56,301 nucleotides of DNA from an uncultured beta proteobacterium (GTDB lineage Bacteria > Pseudomonadota > Gammaproteobacteria > Burkholderiales > Burkholderiaceae_E): positions 1 to 56,301 of the forward strand of contig CAIZNI010000032.1 in the NCBI GenBank assembly GCA_903934295.1, given 5' to 3'. The notes beneath the pieces are model-generated. The model was not told the origin of the DNA, did not search any database, and was given only the letters and a program-made list of their open reading frames with translations. A program made the position numbers and the translations under genes. Shown in pieces: positions 44,539-54,438 of this stretch (within the stretch, counting starts at the first letter, position 1; each line of letters starts with the position of its first letter).

Positions 44539-46143
44539 ATGGCTGAAGGGTCGATCGCAGAGGAAGTCCGGCGACGAAGAACGTTTGCCATCATTTCCCA
44601 CCCCGACGCCGGCAAGACCACGCTGACCGAGAAGCTGCTGCTGTTCGGCGGCGCGATCCTGCTGGCCGGCACGGTGAAGGCGCGCAAGAGCGCGCGCCAC
44701 GCCACCTCCGACTGGATGGAAGTCGAGAAGCAGCGCGGCATCTCGGTCACCAGTTCGGTGATGCAGTTCGAATACGCCGACCACGTCATCAACCTGCTCG
44801 ACACGCCGGGCCACCAGGACTTCTCCGAGGACACCTACCGGGTGCTGACCGCGGTCGATGCGGTGGTGATGGTGATCGACGCGGCCAAGGGCGTCGAAGC
44901 CCAGACGATCAAGCTGCTCGAGGTCTGCCGGCTGCGCAACACCCCGATCATCACCTTCGTGAACAAGCTCGACCGCGAGGTCCGCTCGCCGGTGGAGCTG
45001 CTCGAGGAGATCGAGTCGGTGCTGCACATCGACTGCGCGCCGGTCACCTGGCCGCTGGGCATGGGCAAGGCGTTTCGCGGCGTGTTCCACCTGCTCAACG
45101 ACCGGCTGATGCGCTTCACCGGCGGCGAGGAGCGCCGCACCGACGATGCCGAGCGCATCACCGGTCTGGACAACCCGCGCCTGGACGAGCTCTTTCCCGA
45201 CGAGGTGGCGGCCCTGCGCAGCGACGTCGAGCTGATCCGCGGCGCCAGCGAACCGCTGTCGCTCGAGCGTTTTCTGGCGGGCACCCAGTCGCCGGTGTTC
45301 TTCGGCTCGGGCATCAACAACTTCGGTGTCCAGGAGGTCCTGCAGGCCCTGATCGACTGGGCGCCGCCGCCGCAGCCGCGCGACGGCACCCTGCGCGAGG
45401 TGCAGCCCACCGAGCCGGCGTTCAGCGGTTTCGTGTTCAAGATCCAGGCCAACATGGATCCCAAGCACCGCGACCGGATCGCCTTTTTCCGGGTGTGCTC
45501 CGGGCGCTACTCGCCCGGCATCAAGGTGCGTCACCTGCGCACCGGCAAGGACATGAAGATCGGCAACGCGCTCACCTTCATGGCCAATGAACGGGTGGCC
45601 AGCGAGGACGCGGTGGCCGGCGACATCATCGGCATCCACAACCATGGGCAGCTGCAGATCGGCGACACCCTGACCGAGGGCGAGGCGCTCAGCTTCCGGG
45701 GCATCCCCTATTTTGCGCCGGAACTGTTCCGGATCGCGCGTCCGCGCGATCCCTTCAAGTCCAAGCAGCTCTACAAGGGGCTGCGCGAGCTGGGCGAGGA
45801 AGGCGCGATCCAGGTCTTCGAGACCGAGACCGGGAACCTGCTGCTGGGCGCGGTCGGCGTGCTGCAGTTCGAGATCGTGGCCCAGCGCCTGAGCACCGAA
45901 TACAAGGTCGACGCGGTCTACGACGCGGCCGACATCCACACCGCGCGCTGGCTGATCTTCCCCGGCGAGGAGGTGCGCAAGCGCTTCGAGCGCGAACAGG
46001 CGGCCCGGATGGCCCGCGACGTCGACGACAACCCGGTCTACCTGTCCAGCAACCGCTACAACCTGCAGGTGACCGAGGAGCGCTGGCCCGAGGTGGCCTT
46101 CCACGCCACCCGCGAGCATGGCCAGCGGATCGCCCAGGGCTGA
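44539..46143 (+). CDS. prfC: Peptide chain release factor 3
   Basis: A 534-residue translational GTPase that removes RF1 and RF2 from the ribosome after termination. G1 is [16 protein letters not shown]2 region [13 protein letters not shown]3 DTPGHQDF and G4 NKLD. The RF3-specific [17 protein letters not shown] is present. Domains II and III follow to the normal length. A TAAACT at 44431 upstream may be a -10. It is followed after 5 bases by a GST-like gene, so the two are probably cotranscribed. Confidence 0.96.
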   Translation: MAEGSIAEEVRRRRTFAIISHPDAGKTTLTEKLLLFGGAILLAGTVKARKSARHATSDWMEVEKQRGISVTSSVMQFEYADHVINLLDTPGHQDFSEDTYRVLTAVDAVVMVIDAAKGVEAQTIKLLEVCRLRNTPIITFVNKLDREVRSPVELLEEIESVLHIDCAPVTWPLGMGKAFRGVFHLLNDRLMRFTGGEERRTDDAERITGLDNPRLDELFPDEVAALRSDVELIRGASEPLSLERFLAGTQSPVFFGSGINNFGVQEVLQALIDWAPPPQPRDGTLREVQPTEPAFSGFVFKIQANMDPKHRDRIAFFRVCSGRYSPGIKVRHLRTGKDMKIGNALTFMANERVASEDAVAGDIIGIHNHGQLQIGDTLTEGEALSFRGIPYFAPELFRIARPRDPFKSKQLYKGLRELGEEGAIQVFETETGNLLLGAVGVLQFEIVAQRLSTEYKVDAVYDAADIHTARWLIFPGEEVRKRFEREQAARMARDVDDNPVYLSSNRYNLQVTEERWPEVAFHATREHGQRIAQG

Positions 46144-46148
46144 GCGAG

Positions 46149-47078
46149 GTGGCGCCCGCGCTGATCCTGCACCACTACGACTTCTCCAATTTCGCCGAGA
46201 AGGCGCGGCTGGCGCTGGGCTTCAAGGGTCTGGACTGGGGCGCGGTGACGATCCCGCCGGTGGCGCCCAAGCCCGACCTGACCGCCCTCACCGGGGGCTA
46301 CCGGCGCACGCCGGTGCTGCAGGCCGGCGCCGACATCTGGTGCGACACGCGGCTCATCGTGCGCGAACTGGAGCGCCGGCATCCGGCGCCGCCGCTGCTG
46401 CCACCGGCGCTGGCCGCGCAGGCCGAGGCGATTGCCTGGTGGGCCGAGAACCGGCTGATGCGTCCGATCACCCTGTATGCGTCGGGCCTGAACGGCGACG
46501 TGCTGCCGCCGGGGCTGCAGGCCGACCGGTCGGCGATGCGCGGCCTGCCCGCGCCCGACGCAGCCACGATGCTGCGCGCGGCGCGCCGCAACGCACCGCT
46601 TGCGCGCGCGCAGATTCCGCTGGTGGAAGCGATGTTGGCCGACGGCCGCGACTGGATACTCGGCGCGCAGCCGACGGTGGCCGATCTCGCGGTCTATCAC
46701 CCGTTGTGGTTCCTCACCGCGCGCACGCAGCGGCTGGCCTTCGAACTGGCGCCCTTCCCGCGCATCGGCGCCTGGATGGAGCGGGTGCGCGCCATCGGCC
46801 ACGGCCGGCCGCAGCCGATGCCGGCGGCTGAGGCGATCGCGATCGCCCGTGCGGCCACCCCGGCAGCGTTGCCGCCCACCACGCCGCACCCCGAGGATCC
46901 GCCGCTGGGGAGCATCGTGCGGGTGCGTGCCGACGACAACGGCCAGGAGCTCACCCAGGGCATCCTGGTGCATCTGGCCGCTGATGAGATCGCGTTGCGG
47001 CGCGAAGATGAGCGCGCGGGTGAAGTGGTTGTGCACTTCCCCCGACTGGGTTACGACCTGCGGCCGGCGCGCGCCTGA
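46149..47078 (+). CDS. GST-family protein with an extra C-terminal domain
   Basis: A 309-residue protein starting at GTG 46149, five bases after prfC. Residues 1-80 are a thioredoxin-like GST domain (FSNFAEKARLALGFKG, then YRRTPVLQAGADIWCDTRLI), and 80-225 a helical domain ending PTVADLAVYHPLWFL. The last roughly 75 residues (about 235-309) are an added beta-rich segment (GSIVRVRADDNGQE, ILVHLAADEIALRR) not usual in GSTs. The role of this tail is unknown; it may bind a partner or ligand. It is convergent with panC. Confidence 0.82.
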   Translation: MAPALILHHYDFSNFAEKARLALGFKGLDWGAVTIPPVAPKPDLTALTGGYRRTPVLQAGADIWCDTRLIVRELERRHPAPPLLPPALAAQAEAIAWWAENRLMRPITLYASGLNGDVLPPGLQADRSAMRGLPAPDAATMLRAARRNAPLARAQIPLVEAMLADGRDWILGAQPTVADLAVYHPLWFLTARTQRLAFELAPFPRIGAWMERVRAIGHGRPQPMPAAEAIAIARAATPAALPPTTPHPEDPPLGSIVRVRADDNGQELTQGILVHLAADEIALRREDERAGEVVVHFPRLGYDLRPARA

Positions 47079-47111
47079 GACGGCAACGCGTTCAGGCAGG
47101 CTGCGGCGCGC

Positions 47112-47975
<864 letters not shown>

Positions 47976-48650
47976 TCAGCCGACATGACGTCCGAGGAAT
48001 TCGAGTGCGCGCTGGCGCGCGAGCGTCGCGCTGGCGGCGTCGTAGGAGCCGCGCTGGTCGCAGTTGAAACCGTGATTGGCGGCATAGAGGTGGGTGATCG
48101 CCTGCGGATGCGCAGCGGCGATTTCCTGAGCCTGCGCGAGCGTGGGCGACTTGTCCTGGTCGGCGAACTGGAACAGGACCGGGCAGCGCGCCTGCAGTCC
48201 GATCTGGCCGTGGATGCCCCCGCCGTAGTAGGGGATCGCGCAGGCCAGGCCGTCGACGCGCGCGGCCGCCACCCAGGCCACCGTGCCGCCCCAGCAGTAA
48301 CCGACGATGCCGACCTTGCCGGCCCCGGCCGCACCCGCCCAGGCCACGCAGGCGCTGACGTCGCGCATCGCGTCGTTCAGGCTCACCTGCTGCATCACCG
48401 CGATGCCGGCCTGGATGTCCTCCGGCGAGTAGCCGGTGTCGTAGCCGCGGCGGGCGCGGTCGAACAGCGCCGGCGCGATCGCCAGGTAGCCGTCGGCCGC
48501 ATAGCCGTCGGCCACCGAACGGATGTGGCTGTTGACGCCGAAGATCTCCTGCGCCACGACCAGCGCGCCGCGCGGCTGGCCCGCGGGTTTGGCGACATAG
48601 GCCTGGAAGCGGTGGCCGTCGGCGGCGGTCAGTTCGATGAATTCGCCCAT
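47976..48650 (-). CDS. Dienelactone hydrolase family protein
   Basis: A 224-residue alpha/beta hydrolase with the Cys-Asp-His triad of dienelactone hydrolase: Cys119 in GYCWGG, the Asp in FADQD and the His in NHGFNCD; the Glu of QEIFGVN (about 35) also fits. The classical enzyme opens dienelactones in chlorocatechol degradation, but many members are general esterases. No chlorocatechol genes are near. It lies just upstream of panC on the same strand. Confidence 0.88.
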   Translation of the reverse strand: MGEFIELTAADGHRFQAYVAKPAGQPRGALVVAQEIFGVNSHIRSVADGYAADGYLAIAPALFDRARRGYDTGYSPEDIQAGIAVMQQVSLNDAMRDVSACVAWAGAAGAGKVGIVGYCWGGTVAWVAAARVDGLACAIPYYGGGIHGQIGLQARCPVLFQFADQDKSPTLAQAQEIAAAHPQAITHLYAANHGFNCDQRGSYDAASATLARQRALEFLGRHVG

Positions 48651-48739
48651 GGTGTCGGTCCTTTGGAGAGGGGTGCAATGCCGCGGATTCTAATCGCCCG
48701 CGGTGCCGGCCAGGCGGATCGCCCCCCCGCGCGGCCCGG

Positions 48740-49822
48740 TCAGTGATCGAACAGGATCACATTGCGCGAGATGCCGCCCTTCTTGAGCGCCTCGAAGCCT
48801 TCGTTGATCTGGCCCAGCGGCAGCCGGCCCGAGATCAGCTCGTCCAGGTGCAGTCGGCCCTGCTGGTAGAAATCGATCAGGCGCGGCATGTCGACGCGGA
48901 ACCGGTTCGAGCCCATCGCCGAACCCTGGATGCGACGCTCGCGCAGGAAGTCGGCGCCGTGCAGTTCGATCTTGGTGCCGATCGGCAGCATCCCGATGAT
49001 GGTCGCGGCGCCGCCCGGGCGCAGCATCGAGAAGCACATCTCGGCGGTCTGCTTCAGGCCGATGCACTCGAAGGAGTTGTGCACGCCGCCCCCGGTCATT
49101 TCGAGGATCTTGCCGACGGTCTCGTCATCGGCCAGCACGCCGTCGGTGGCGCCGAACTTGCGGGCCAGGGCGAGCTTCTCCGGGTCCTTGTCGATCGCGA
49201 TGATCCGACCGGCGCCGGCGATGTGTGCGCCGTTGACCGCCGCCAGCCCGATCCCGCCGCAACCGACCACCGCCACGCTCGAACCGGGTTCGACTTTCGC
49301 GGTGTGCACGACCGCGCCATAGCCGGTGATCACGCCGCAGCCGATCAGCGCGGCCAGGTCCATCGGCATGTCGGGCGTGACCTTCACCAGCGCGTGCTCA
49401 TGAACCAGCATCTGCTCGGCGAACGACGACAGGTTCAGGTACTGGTTCAGGTGCTCGCCCTTCCAGCGCATGCGCTTGGCCTTGCCCGGGGGCAGCTTCA
49501 CCTCGGTGGTCTGGCAGATCGACATGCGCCCGGTCAGGCAGCACTCGCAGTAGCCGCAGAACACCGACAGGCAGGTGATCACATGATCGCCCGGCTTCAC
49601 GTAGGTCACGTCGCTGCCCACCGCCTCGACGATGCCCGAGGACTCGTGGCCAAGCACCGCGGGTGCCGGCCAGGGCCACTTGCCCTCCATGAAGTGCAGG
49701 TCGCTGTGGCACAGCCCTGCGGCCGCGGTGCGGATCAGGACCTCGCGCGGACCGGGATTGTCGATCTCGACATCCTCGATCGTCATGGGCTGGTTGGGGG
49801 CGTGGAAGACGGCGGCTTTCAT
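48740..49822 (-). CDS. Zinc-dependent alcohol dehydrogenase (class III-like MDR)
   Basis: A 360-residue medium-chain dehydrogenase. The catalytic zinc ligands are the Cys in AGLCHSD, His in LGHESSG and the Cys in IGCGVITG. The structural zinc site is CGYCECCLTGRMSIC, with four Cys. The cofactor loop is VVGCGGIGLAA, followed by IAIDKD whose Asp suggests NAD+. The pattern is that of the class III/aryl-alcohol group; the substrate alcohol or aldehyde is not clear. It is a single gene. Confidence 0.9.
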   Translation of the reverse strand: MKAAVFHAPNQPMTIEDVEIDNPGPREVLIRTAAAGLCHSDLHFMEGKWPWPAPAVLGHESSGIVEAVGSDVTYVKPGDHVITCLSVFCGYCECCLTGRMSICQTTEVKLPPGKAKRMRWKGEHLNQYLNLSSFAEQMLVHEHALVKVTPDMPMDLAALIGCGVITGYGAVVHTAKVEPGSSVAVVGCGGIGLAAVNGAHIAGAGRIIAIDKDPEKLALARKFGATDGVLADDETVGKILEMTGGGVHNSFECIGLKQTAEMCFSMLRPGGAATIIGMLPIGTKIELHGADFLRERRIQGSAMGSNRFRVDMPRLIDFYQQGRLHLDELISGRLPLGQINEGFEALKKGGISRNVILFDH

Positions 49823-49959
49823 GGGACCTCCGGGGGGACGGGTTCAGGGGTGAAGGGAAATCCGGCGCGGCAGCGATGCGATGCCGCCGACCGGCGCAGG
49901 GGGGTGGAAGGGCTGCGGTGAGCGGCGCCGGGGGATCGTGCGCATGTCGTGCCGGCCGG

Positions 49960-50673
49960 CTAGCCCGCCGGGCCCGGCAGCGCGCGCATGAATTCGTTGC
50001 GCAGCTGGTTGTCCTGCTCGAAGCAGCCGGCGAACGCCTGGGTGATCACCCGCTCATCGCCGCGCCGGTCCTCGCCCAGCAGCAGGCACAGCTGCTCGGC
50101 CTCGATCACGCAGGCCGCGCCGCGCGCCCGGCCGTGCTGGTGCAGCGCGTCGGCGATGTCGCGCGTCATCCATTCCTGGTAGGTGAAGCGGTGCCCGATC
50201 GAGTCGACCATCCGGGCGATCCGGCCAAAGCCGTGCAGCCGCCCGCCCGGCACATAGGCGACATGCGCCACGCCCCGGAACGGCACCAGGTGGTGCGGAC
50301 ACACACCGTGGATCGCGATGCCGCGCAGGATCACCATGTCGGAGCGGTTGTCGGCGAAGCCCTCGCCCAGCGCCTGCGCCGGGTCCATGGCGTAGCCACC
50401 CAGCAGGCGGCGCTCCCACAGTTCGCGCACGCGCTGCGGCGTGCGCGCGGTGTGGCCGCTGTCGGGCGAGACCCCGCAGGCGCGCAGCAGGTCGGCGATC
50501 GCCGCCTCGAAGGCGACCGGATCGAAGCCGCCGGTCCGCGCGATGCCGATGCCGGTGCACGGCGCCGGGGCGCCGTGATCATGCGGGTGATCATGCGGGT
50601 GATCATGCGGGTGATCATGCGGGTGATCGTGCGGGTGATCATGCCCGCCGGGTTGATCGTGAGGCTCGCTCAT
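49960..50673 (-). CDS. folE: GTP cyclohydrolase I with histidine-rich N-terminal extension
   Basis: A 237-residue enzyme making dihydroneopterin triphosphate from GTP for folate and pterin synthesis. The zinc and active-site motifs are CPHHLVPF, GFGRIARMVD and, near the end, EAEQLC; NQLRNEFMRAL closes the family pattern. Before the catalytic part, residues 9-34 are made of HDHP repeats, with some 12 His, coded by a 12-bp tandem repeat. This tail could store or receive zinc or nickel. It lies at the end of a minus-strand run behind two M20 genes. Confidence 0.92.
   Translation of the reverse strand: MSEPHDQPGGHDHPHDHPHDHPHDHPHDHPHDHGAPAPCTGIGIARTGGFDPVAFEAAIADLLRACGVSPDSGHTARTPQRVRELWERRLLGGYAMDPAQALGEGFADNRSDMVILRGIAIHGVCPHHLVPFRGVAHVAYVPGGRLHGFGRIARMVDSIGHRFTYQEWMTRDIADALHQHGRARGAACVIEAEQLCLLLGEDRRGDERVITQAFAGCFEQDNQLRNEFMRALPGPAG
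50575..50646 (-). repeat. 12-bp tandem repeat coding for His-Asp-His-Pro
   Basis: Six units of GTGATCATGCGG on the plus strand (one unit has GTGATCGTGCGG, the last ends CCC). On the coding strand they encode the HDHP run at the N-terminus of GTP cyclohydrolase I. The copy number can change in frame. Confidence 0.95.
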
Positions 50674-50702
50674 GGGGTTCGTCCGCGGCTCGCCGGGGCG
50701 GC

Positions 50703-51872
50703 TCAGGCCAGGGCCAGCTTGCGCTCGACCACGCGCGCAAAAAAGCTCGCTCCCAGCGGCAGCGCCGCGTCGTTGAAGTCGTAGGCCGGGTTGTGGACCT
50801 CGCATGAGCCCTCGACGTCGCCGTTGCCGATGTTCACGAAGCAGCCGGGCACCGTCTCGAGCATGTACGAGAAATCTTCCGAGGCCATGATCAGCGGCTG
50901 GCTGGTCGACACCTGGTCGGCGCCCACCAGTTCCTCGCACACCGAGCGTGCGAAAGCGGCCTGCTGTTCATCGTTGACCAGCGGCGCGAAGTTGACGCGG
51001 AAATCGACCTGCGCGCTGGCGCCCATCGACTCGGCCACGCCGGTGGCCACCCGGCGCATGTTGCGCTCGATCAGCGCCATGGTTTCGTTGGAGAACGCCC
51101 GCACCGTGCCGCTCAGGCGCGCGGTCTGGGCGATGACGTTGTAGGCGTCGCCGGCCTTGAACTGGGTGATCGAGAGCACCGCGGTGTCGACCGGGCGCAC
51201 GTTGCGCGAGATGATCGTCTGCAGCGTGCTGGCGATCTGCACGCCGACCATCAGCGGATCGACCGACGACTCGGGACGCGCGCCGTGTGCGCCCACGCCG
51301 GTGATGTCGATGTCGAAGAACGCGCCGCCGGCCATCATCGGCCCCTGGTAGACCGCGAAGCGCCCGACCGCCAGCTTCGGGCGGTTGTGCATGCCGAACA
51401 GGCTCTCGCAGGGAAAGCGTTCGAACAGGCCGTCGGCGATCATCGCGCGCGCCCCGCCCAGGCCTTCCTCGGCCGGCTGGAAGATGAAGTTCACGGTGCC
51501 CTCGAAGCGCCGCGTCGCCGCCAGGTAGCGGGCCGCGCCCAGCAGCATCGCGGTGTGGCCGTCGTGGCCGCAGGCGTGCATGCGCCCGGCGTGCTGCGAG
51601 CGGTGCGCGAAGGTGTTGGCCTCCTCGACCGGCAGCGCGTCCATGTCGGCGCGCAGCCCCACGCTGCGCGGCGAGTTGCCGTTGCGCAGCACCCCGACCA
51701 GGCCGGTGCGGCCGATGCCCCGGTGCACCTCGATGCCGAAGCCTTCGAGCTGACGGGCCACCAGGTCGGCGGTCCGGGTCTCCTCGAAACCGAGTTCCGG
51801 ATGGGCATGGATGTCCCGGCGCCATTCGGTCATCTGGCCGTGGCCGTCCTGGATCTGGGCAATGATCTTCAT
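50703..51872 (-). CDS. M20 family amidohydrolase (hippurate hydrolase/aminoacylase type)
   Basis: A 389-residue metallohydrolase. The N-terminal pattern is RRDIHAHPELGFEE; metal ligands are seen in HACGHDGHTAML, FQPAEEGLGGA and GMHN, and GVGAHGARPE belongs to the lid/dimer domain. The end carries the last metal ligand, His, in CEVHNP. Such enzymes hydrolyse N-acyl amino acids. It is followed by folE (29 bases) and preceded by another M20 gene on the same strand. Confidence 0.92.
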   Translation of the reverse strand: MKIIAQIQDGHGQMTEWRRDIHAHPELGFEETRTADLVARQLEGFGIEVHRGIGRTGLVGVLRNGNSPRSVGLRADMDALPVEEANTFAHRSQHAGRMHACGHDGHTAMLLGAARYLAATRRFEGTVNFIFQPAEEGLGGARAMIADGLFERFPCESLFGMHNRPKLAVGRFAVYQGPMMAGGAFFDIDITGVGAHGARPESSVDPLMVGVQIASTLQTIISRNVRPVDTAVLSITQFKAGDAYNVIAQTARLSGTVRAFSNETMALIERNMRRVATGVAESMGASAQVDFRVNFAPLVNDEQQAAFARSVCEELVGADQVSTSQPLIMASEDFSYMLETVPGCFVNIGNGDVEGSCEVHNPAYDFNDAALPLGASFFARVVERKLALA

Positions 51873-51957
51873 GGGGGCGTTCCGTGTCGGGAAGAGAGGG
51901 CGTGTGAATCGGGCAGGGCGCCAGGCAGCCGGGGCCGCCGCCCGGGCGCGCGCCGCG

Positions 51958-53241
51958 TCAGCGCGGCGTGGTGCCGCACCAGTTGGCGATGAACAGCGCG
52001 ATTGTCTGGGTGACGCGGCGGATCGACTCGAGCTCGACCCGCTCGTCGAAGGCGTGGATGCGCTCGGCGGTCGGTCCGTAGACCAGCGCCGGCATCCCGC
52101 CGTACAGGCCGAAAAAACGCGCGTCGGTGGTGCCGGTGCTCGGTCCGGTGGCCAGCGGCTTGCCGGTGACCGTGCCGTGGCACTGCGCCAGCACCGCCTG
52201 CGCTTCGGTGCCGGCCGGCAGTTCCCAGCCCTCGGCCATGAAGCCGTGATAGACCACCTGCGGCGGGTTGGCCACCAGATACGGGTCGGCCGCGGCGGCC
52301 GCGGCGATGCAGCCCTCCACCTCGGCGCGCACCTGCTCGAGCGCCATGCCGGGGAACAGGCTGATCCGCATGTCGAAAGTGCTCCACGCGGGCACCGACG
52401 AGGTCCAGTCGCCGCCGTCGATGCGGCTCACCACGAAGTTGATCGGGTGGGCATGGCCGGCAAACGCCGGGTGGCCGCGTTCGTTCCACTCGTGTTCCAG
52501 GCGATGCAGGGCCTGCATGATCGGGTAGCAGGCCTCGATCGCATTGGCGCCGGTGCCGGCCACCGCCACGTGTGCCGGCCGCCCGCGCAGTTTCACCTGA
52601 AACCAGATCACGCCGACCTGCGCCGACATCAGCTCTTCGCCCATCGGCTCGGGAATGATCACCGCATCGGCGCGATAGCCGCGCTCCAGGCAGGCGAGGG
52701 CGCCGTTTCCGGTGCATTCCTCTTCGACCACCGACTGCAGATAGACATCACCGGCCGGCGCCAGGCCCAGGCGGGTGAGGGCGTCCAGGGCAAACAGGTT
52801 GGCCGCCAGACCGGCCTTCATGTCGCCAGCGCCGCGGCCGTGCATCCAGCCCCCGCGGATCTCGGGCACGAAGGGCGGCGTGGACCACATGTCCAGCGGG
52901 CCGGTGGGGACGACGTCGATGTGGCCGTTCAGGATCAGCGAGCGTCCGGGCGCCCCGGCGGCGGGGGTGGCGCGGTGGGCGCCCACCACGTTCCAGGCGT
53001 TATCGTAGGACACCGCCACCGGCGAGAAACCCGGCAGATGGCGGATGCGCTCGACGTCGATCTGCCAGCGGTCGACCGTCAGGCCGCGGTCGGCATAGGC
53101 GCGCGCCATGAAGTCCTGCGCGGTGGCTTCCTCGCCGCGCAGCGAGGGCATCCGGGTCAGGTCGGCAAGGAAGCGGATTTCCTCGTCAAAGCCTGCGTCG
53201 ACGGCGTCGATCAGGCGTTGGGCGGTTCGGTCATCGATCAT
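51958..53241 (-). CDS. M20 family deacylase, ArgE/DapE-like
   Basis: A 427-residue metallohydrolase. Metal ligands: His in LNGHIDVVPTG, Asp in GRGAGDMKAG, Glu-Glu in VVEEECTGNGA, and the C-terminal region with GTTDARFFGLYGG. The pattern differs from the neighbouring M20 enzyme and fits the ArgE/DapE branch, which deacylates amino acids or diaminopimelate precursors. The start is ATG 53241. The two M20 genes are 85 bases apart, so shared transcription is likely. Confidence 0.9.
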   Translation of the reverse strand: MIDDRTAQRLIDAVDAGFDEEIRFLADLTRMPSLRGEEATAQDFMARAYADRGLTVDRWQIDVERIRHLPGFSPVAVSYDNAWNVVGAHRATPAAGAPGRSLILNGHIDVVPTGPLDMWSTPPFVPEIRGGWMHGRGAGDMKAGLAANLFALDALTRLGLAPAGDVYLQSVVEEECTGNGALACLERGYRADAVIIPEPMGEELMSAQVGVIWFQVKLRGRPAHVAVAGTGANAIEACYPIMQALHRLEHEWNERGHPAFAGHAHPINFVVSRIDGGDWTSSVPAWSTFDMRISLFPGMALEQVRAEVEGCIAAAAAADPYLVANPPQVVYHGFMAEGWELPAGTEAQAVLAQCHGTVTGKPLATGPSTGTTDARFFGLYGGMPALVYGPTAERIHAFDERVELESIRRVTQTIALFIANWCGTTPR

Positions 53242-53362
53242 GGTGTCGGGGTTGCCGGCGGGTGCCGGCTTTCATGAGAGAGTTTCGTCGGGCTCACAGG
53301 ATCGCACGAGCCCGTCCGGGTGGCCACCTTCGGACCGGCAGCGTGTCCGGCCTTTCGTTTCG

Positions 53363-54349
53363 TCAGGCCGGCGGATGGCTCAGCAGCTCGCCATAGCGCG
53401 CAAGGTCGATGTTGCCCCCGCTCACGATCACACCGACCCGTCGGCCCGCCAGCCGGGTGACGCCCTCGAGCAGCGCGGCGGCGGCCAGGCAGCCGGTGGG
53501 CTCGACCACCAGCTTCATCCGTTCGCCGAAAAAGCGCATCGTCGCCACCAGCTGGGCATCGGACACGGTGAGCACCTCGTCGACGCATTCGCGCATCACC
53601 GCGAAGGTGAGCTCGCCGGCGTGCAGCGTCTGGGCGCCGTCGGCGATGGTGTCGGGCAGTGCGATGTTCACGATCCGGCCCAGCGCGAGCGACTGCTGCA
53701 CATCGTTGCCGGCCTGCGGCTCCACGCCGATCACGCGGCAGCCCGGCGTCAGGTGCCGGGCGGCGACCGCGCAGCCCGAGATCAGCCCGCCCCCGCCCAC
53801 GCAGACCAGCAGCGCGTCCAGCGGGCCCTCGCCCATCGCGGCGACGTCCTCGATGAGTTCGAGCGCCGCGGTGCCCTGGCCGGCCATCACGTCGGCATGG
53901 TCGTAGGGCGGGATCAGCGTCATGCCGCGCTCGTGCGCCAGTTGTCGCCCGATCGCCTCGCGGTCCTCGAGGCGCCGGTCGTACAGCACGATGTCGGCGC
54001 CGTAGCCGCGGGTCGCGGCGATCTTCATCGCCGGCGCGTCGCCGGGCATGATGATGGTGGCCGGCATGCCCAGCAGGCGCGCCGACAGCGCGACCGCCTG
54101 CGCGTGGTTGCCCGACGAGAAGGTCACTGCGCCCGCCTCGCGCTGCGCCGGGCTGAACCGCGCCAGCGCGTTGTAGGCGCCGCGGAACTTGAAGGCGCCG
54201 ATCCGCTGCAGGTTCTCGCACTTGAAGAACACCTTTGCGCCGGTGCGTTCGTCGGCGGTGCGCGAGCGCAGGGTGGGGGTGCGATGGGCGACCGGGCGCA
54301 GGCGTTGCGCGGCCGCCTGGATGTCGGCGAAGTCGATGGGCAGGGTCAT
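53363..54349 (-). CDS. Threonine/serine dehydratase (PLP-dependent, TdcB/serine racemase-like)
   Basis: A 328-residue fold-type II PLP enzyme. The PLP lysine is in IGAFKFRGA (about 55); [13 protein letters not shown] is the phosphate/substrate loop; [11 protein letters not shown] binds the cofactor phosphate. No regulatory ACT domain is present, so it matches the short catabolic type that removes ammonia from threonine or serine, or a serine racemase. ATG 54349 gives the complete N-terminus. It is divergent from an MFS gene with three TTGCAA repeats between. Confidence 0.9.
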   Translation of the reverse strand: MTLPIDFADIQAAAQRLRPVAHRTPTLRSRTADERTGAKVFFKCENLQRIGAFKFRGAYNALARFSPAQREAGAVTFSSGNHAQAVALSARLLGMPATIIMPGDAPAMKIAATRGYGADIVLYDRRLEDREAIGRQLAHERGMTLIPPYDHADVMAGQGTAALELIEDVAAMGEGPLDALLVCVGGGGLISGCAVAARHLTPGCRVIGVEPQAGNDVQQSLALGRIVNIALPDTIADGAQTLHAGELTFAVMRECVDEVLTVSDAQLVATMRFFGERMKLVVEPTGCLAAAALLEGVTRLAGRRVGVIVSGGNIDLARYGELLSHPPA

Positions 54350-54374
54350 GGCGCCAGTGTCCTGCCAGCCGGCC

Positions 54375-54413
54375 GCGCTTGCAACCTGCGCTTGCAACCC
54401 GCGCTTGCAACCC
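54375..54413. repeat. Three 13-bp direct repeats with TTGCAA in a divergent promoter region
   Basis: GCGCTTGCAACC starts at 54375, 54388 and 54401, a period of 13 bases, in the 89 bases between the divergent dehydratase and MFS genes. TTGCAA is itself palindromic. It could be a regulator-binding array or a simple minisatellite. Confidence 0.7.
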
Positions 54414-54438
54414 GCCGCCGTGCCGATCACAGTGCGCC

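Noticed and set aside
43537-46119. An 860-codon minus-strand frame opposite nudC and prfC.
   Set aside because: It is the antisense shadow of two strongly recognised genes, with no domain pattern.
50575-50646. Regular short repeats that could suggest a CRISPR array.
   Set aside because: The 12-bp units are contiguous with no spacers and lie in frame within folE, coding for HDHP.
53289-53314. Hairpin CGGGCTC / GAGCCCG with a 12-base loop between two minus-strand genes, as a terminator.
   Set aside because: There is no T-run on either side, so it cannot be supported as an intrinsic terminator.
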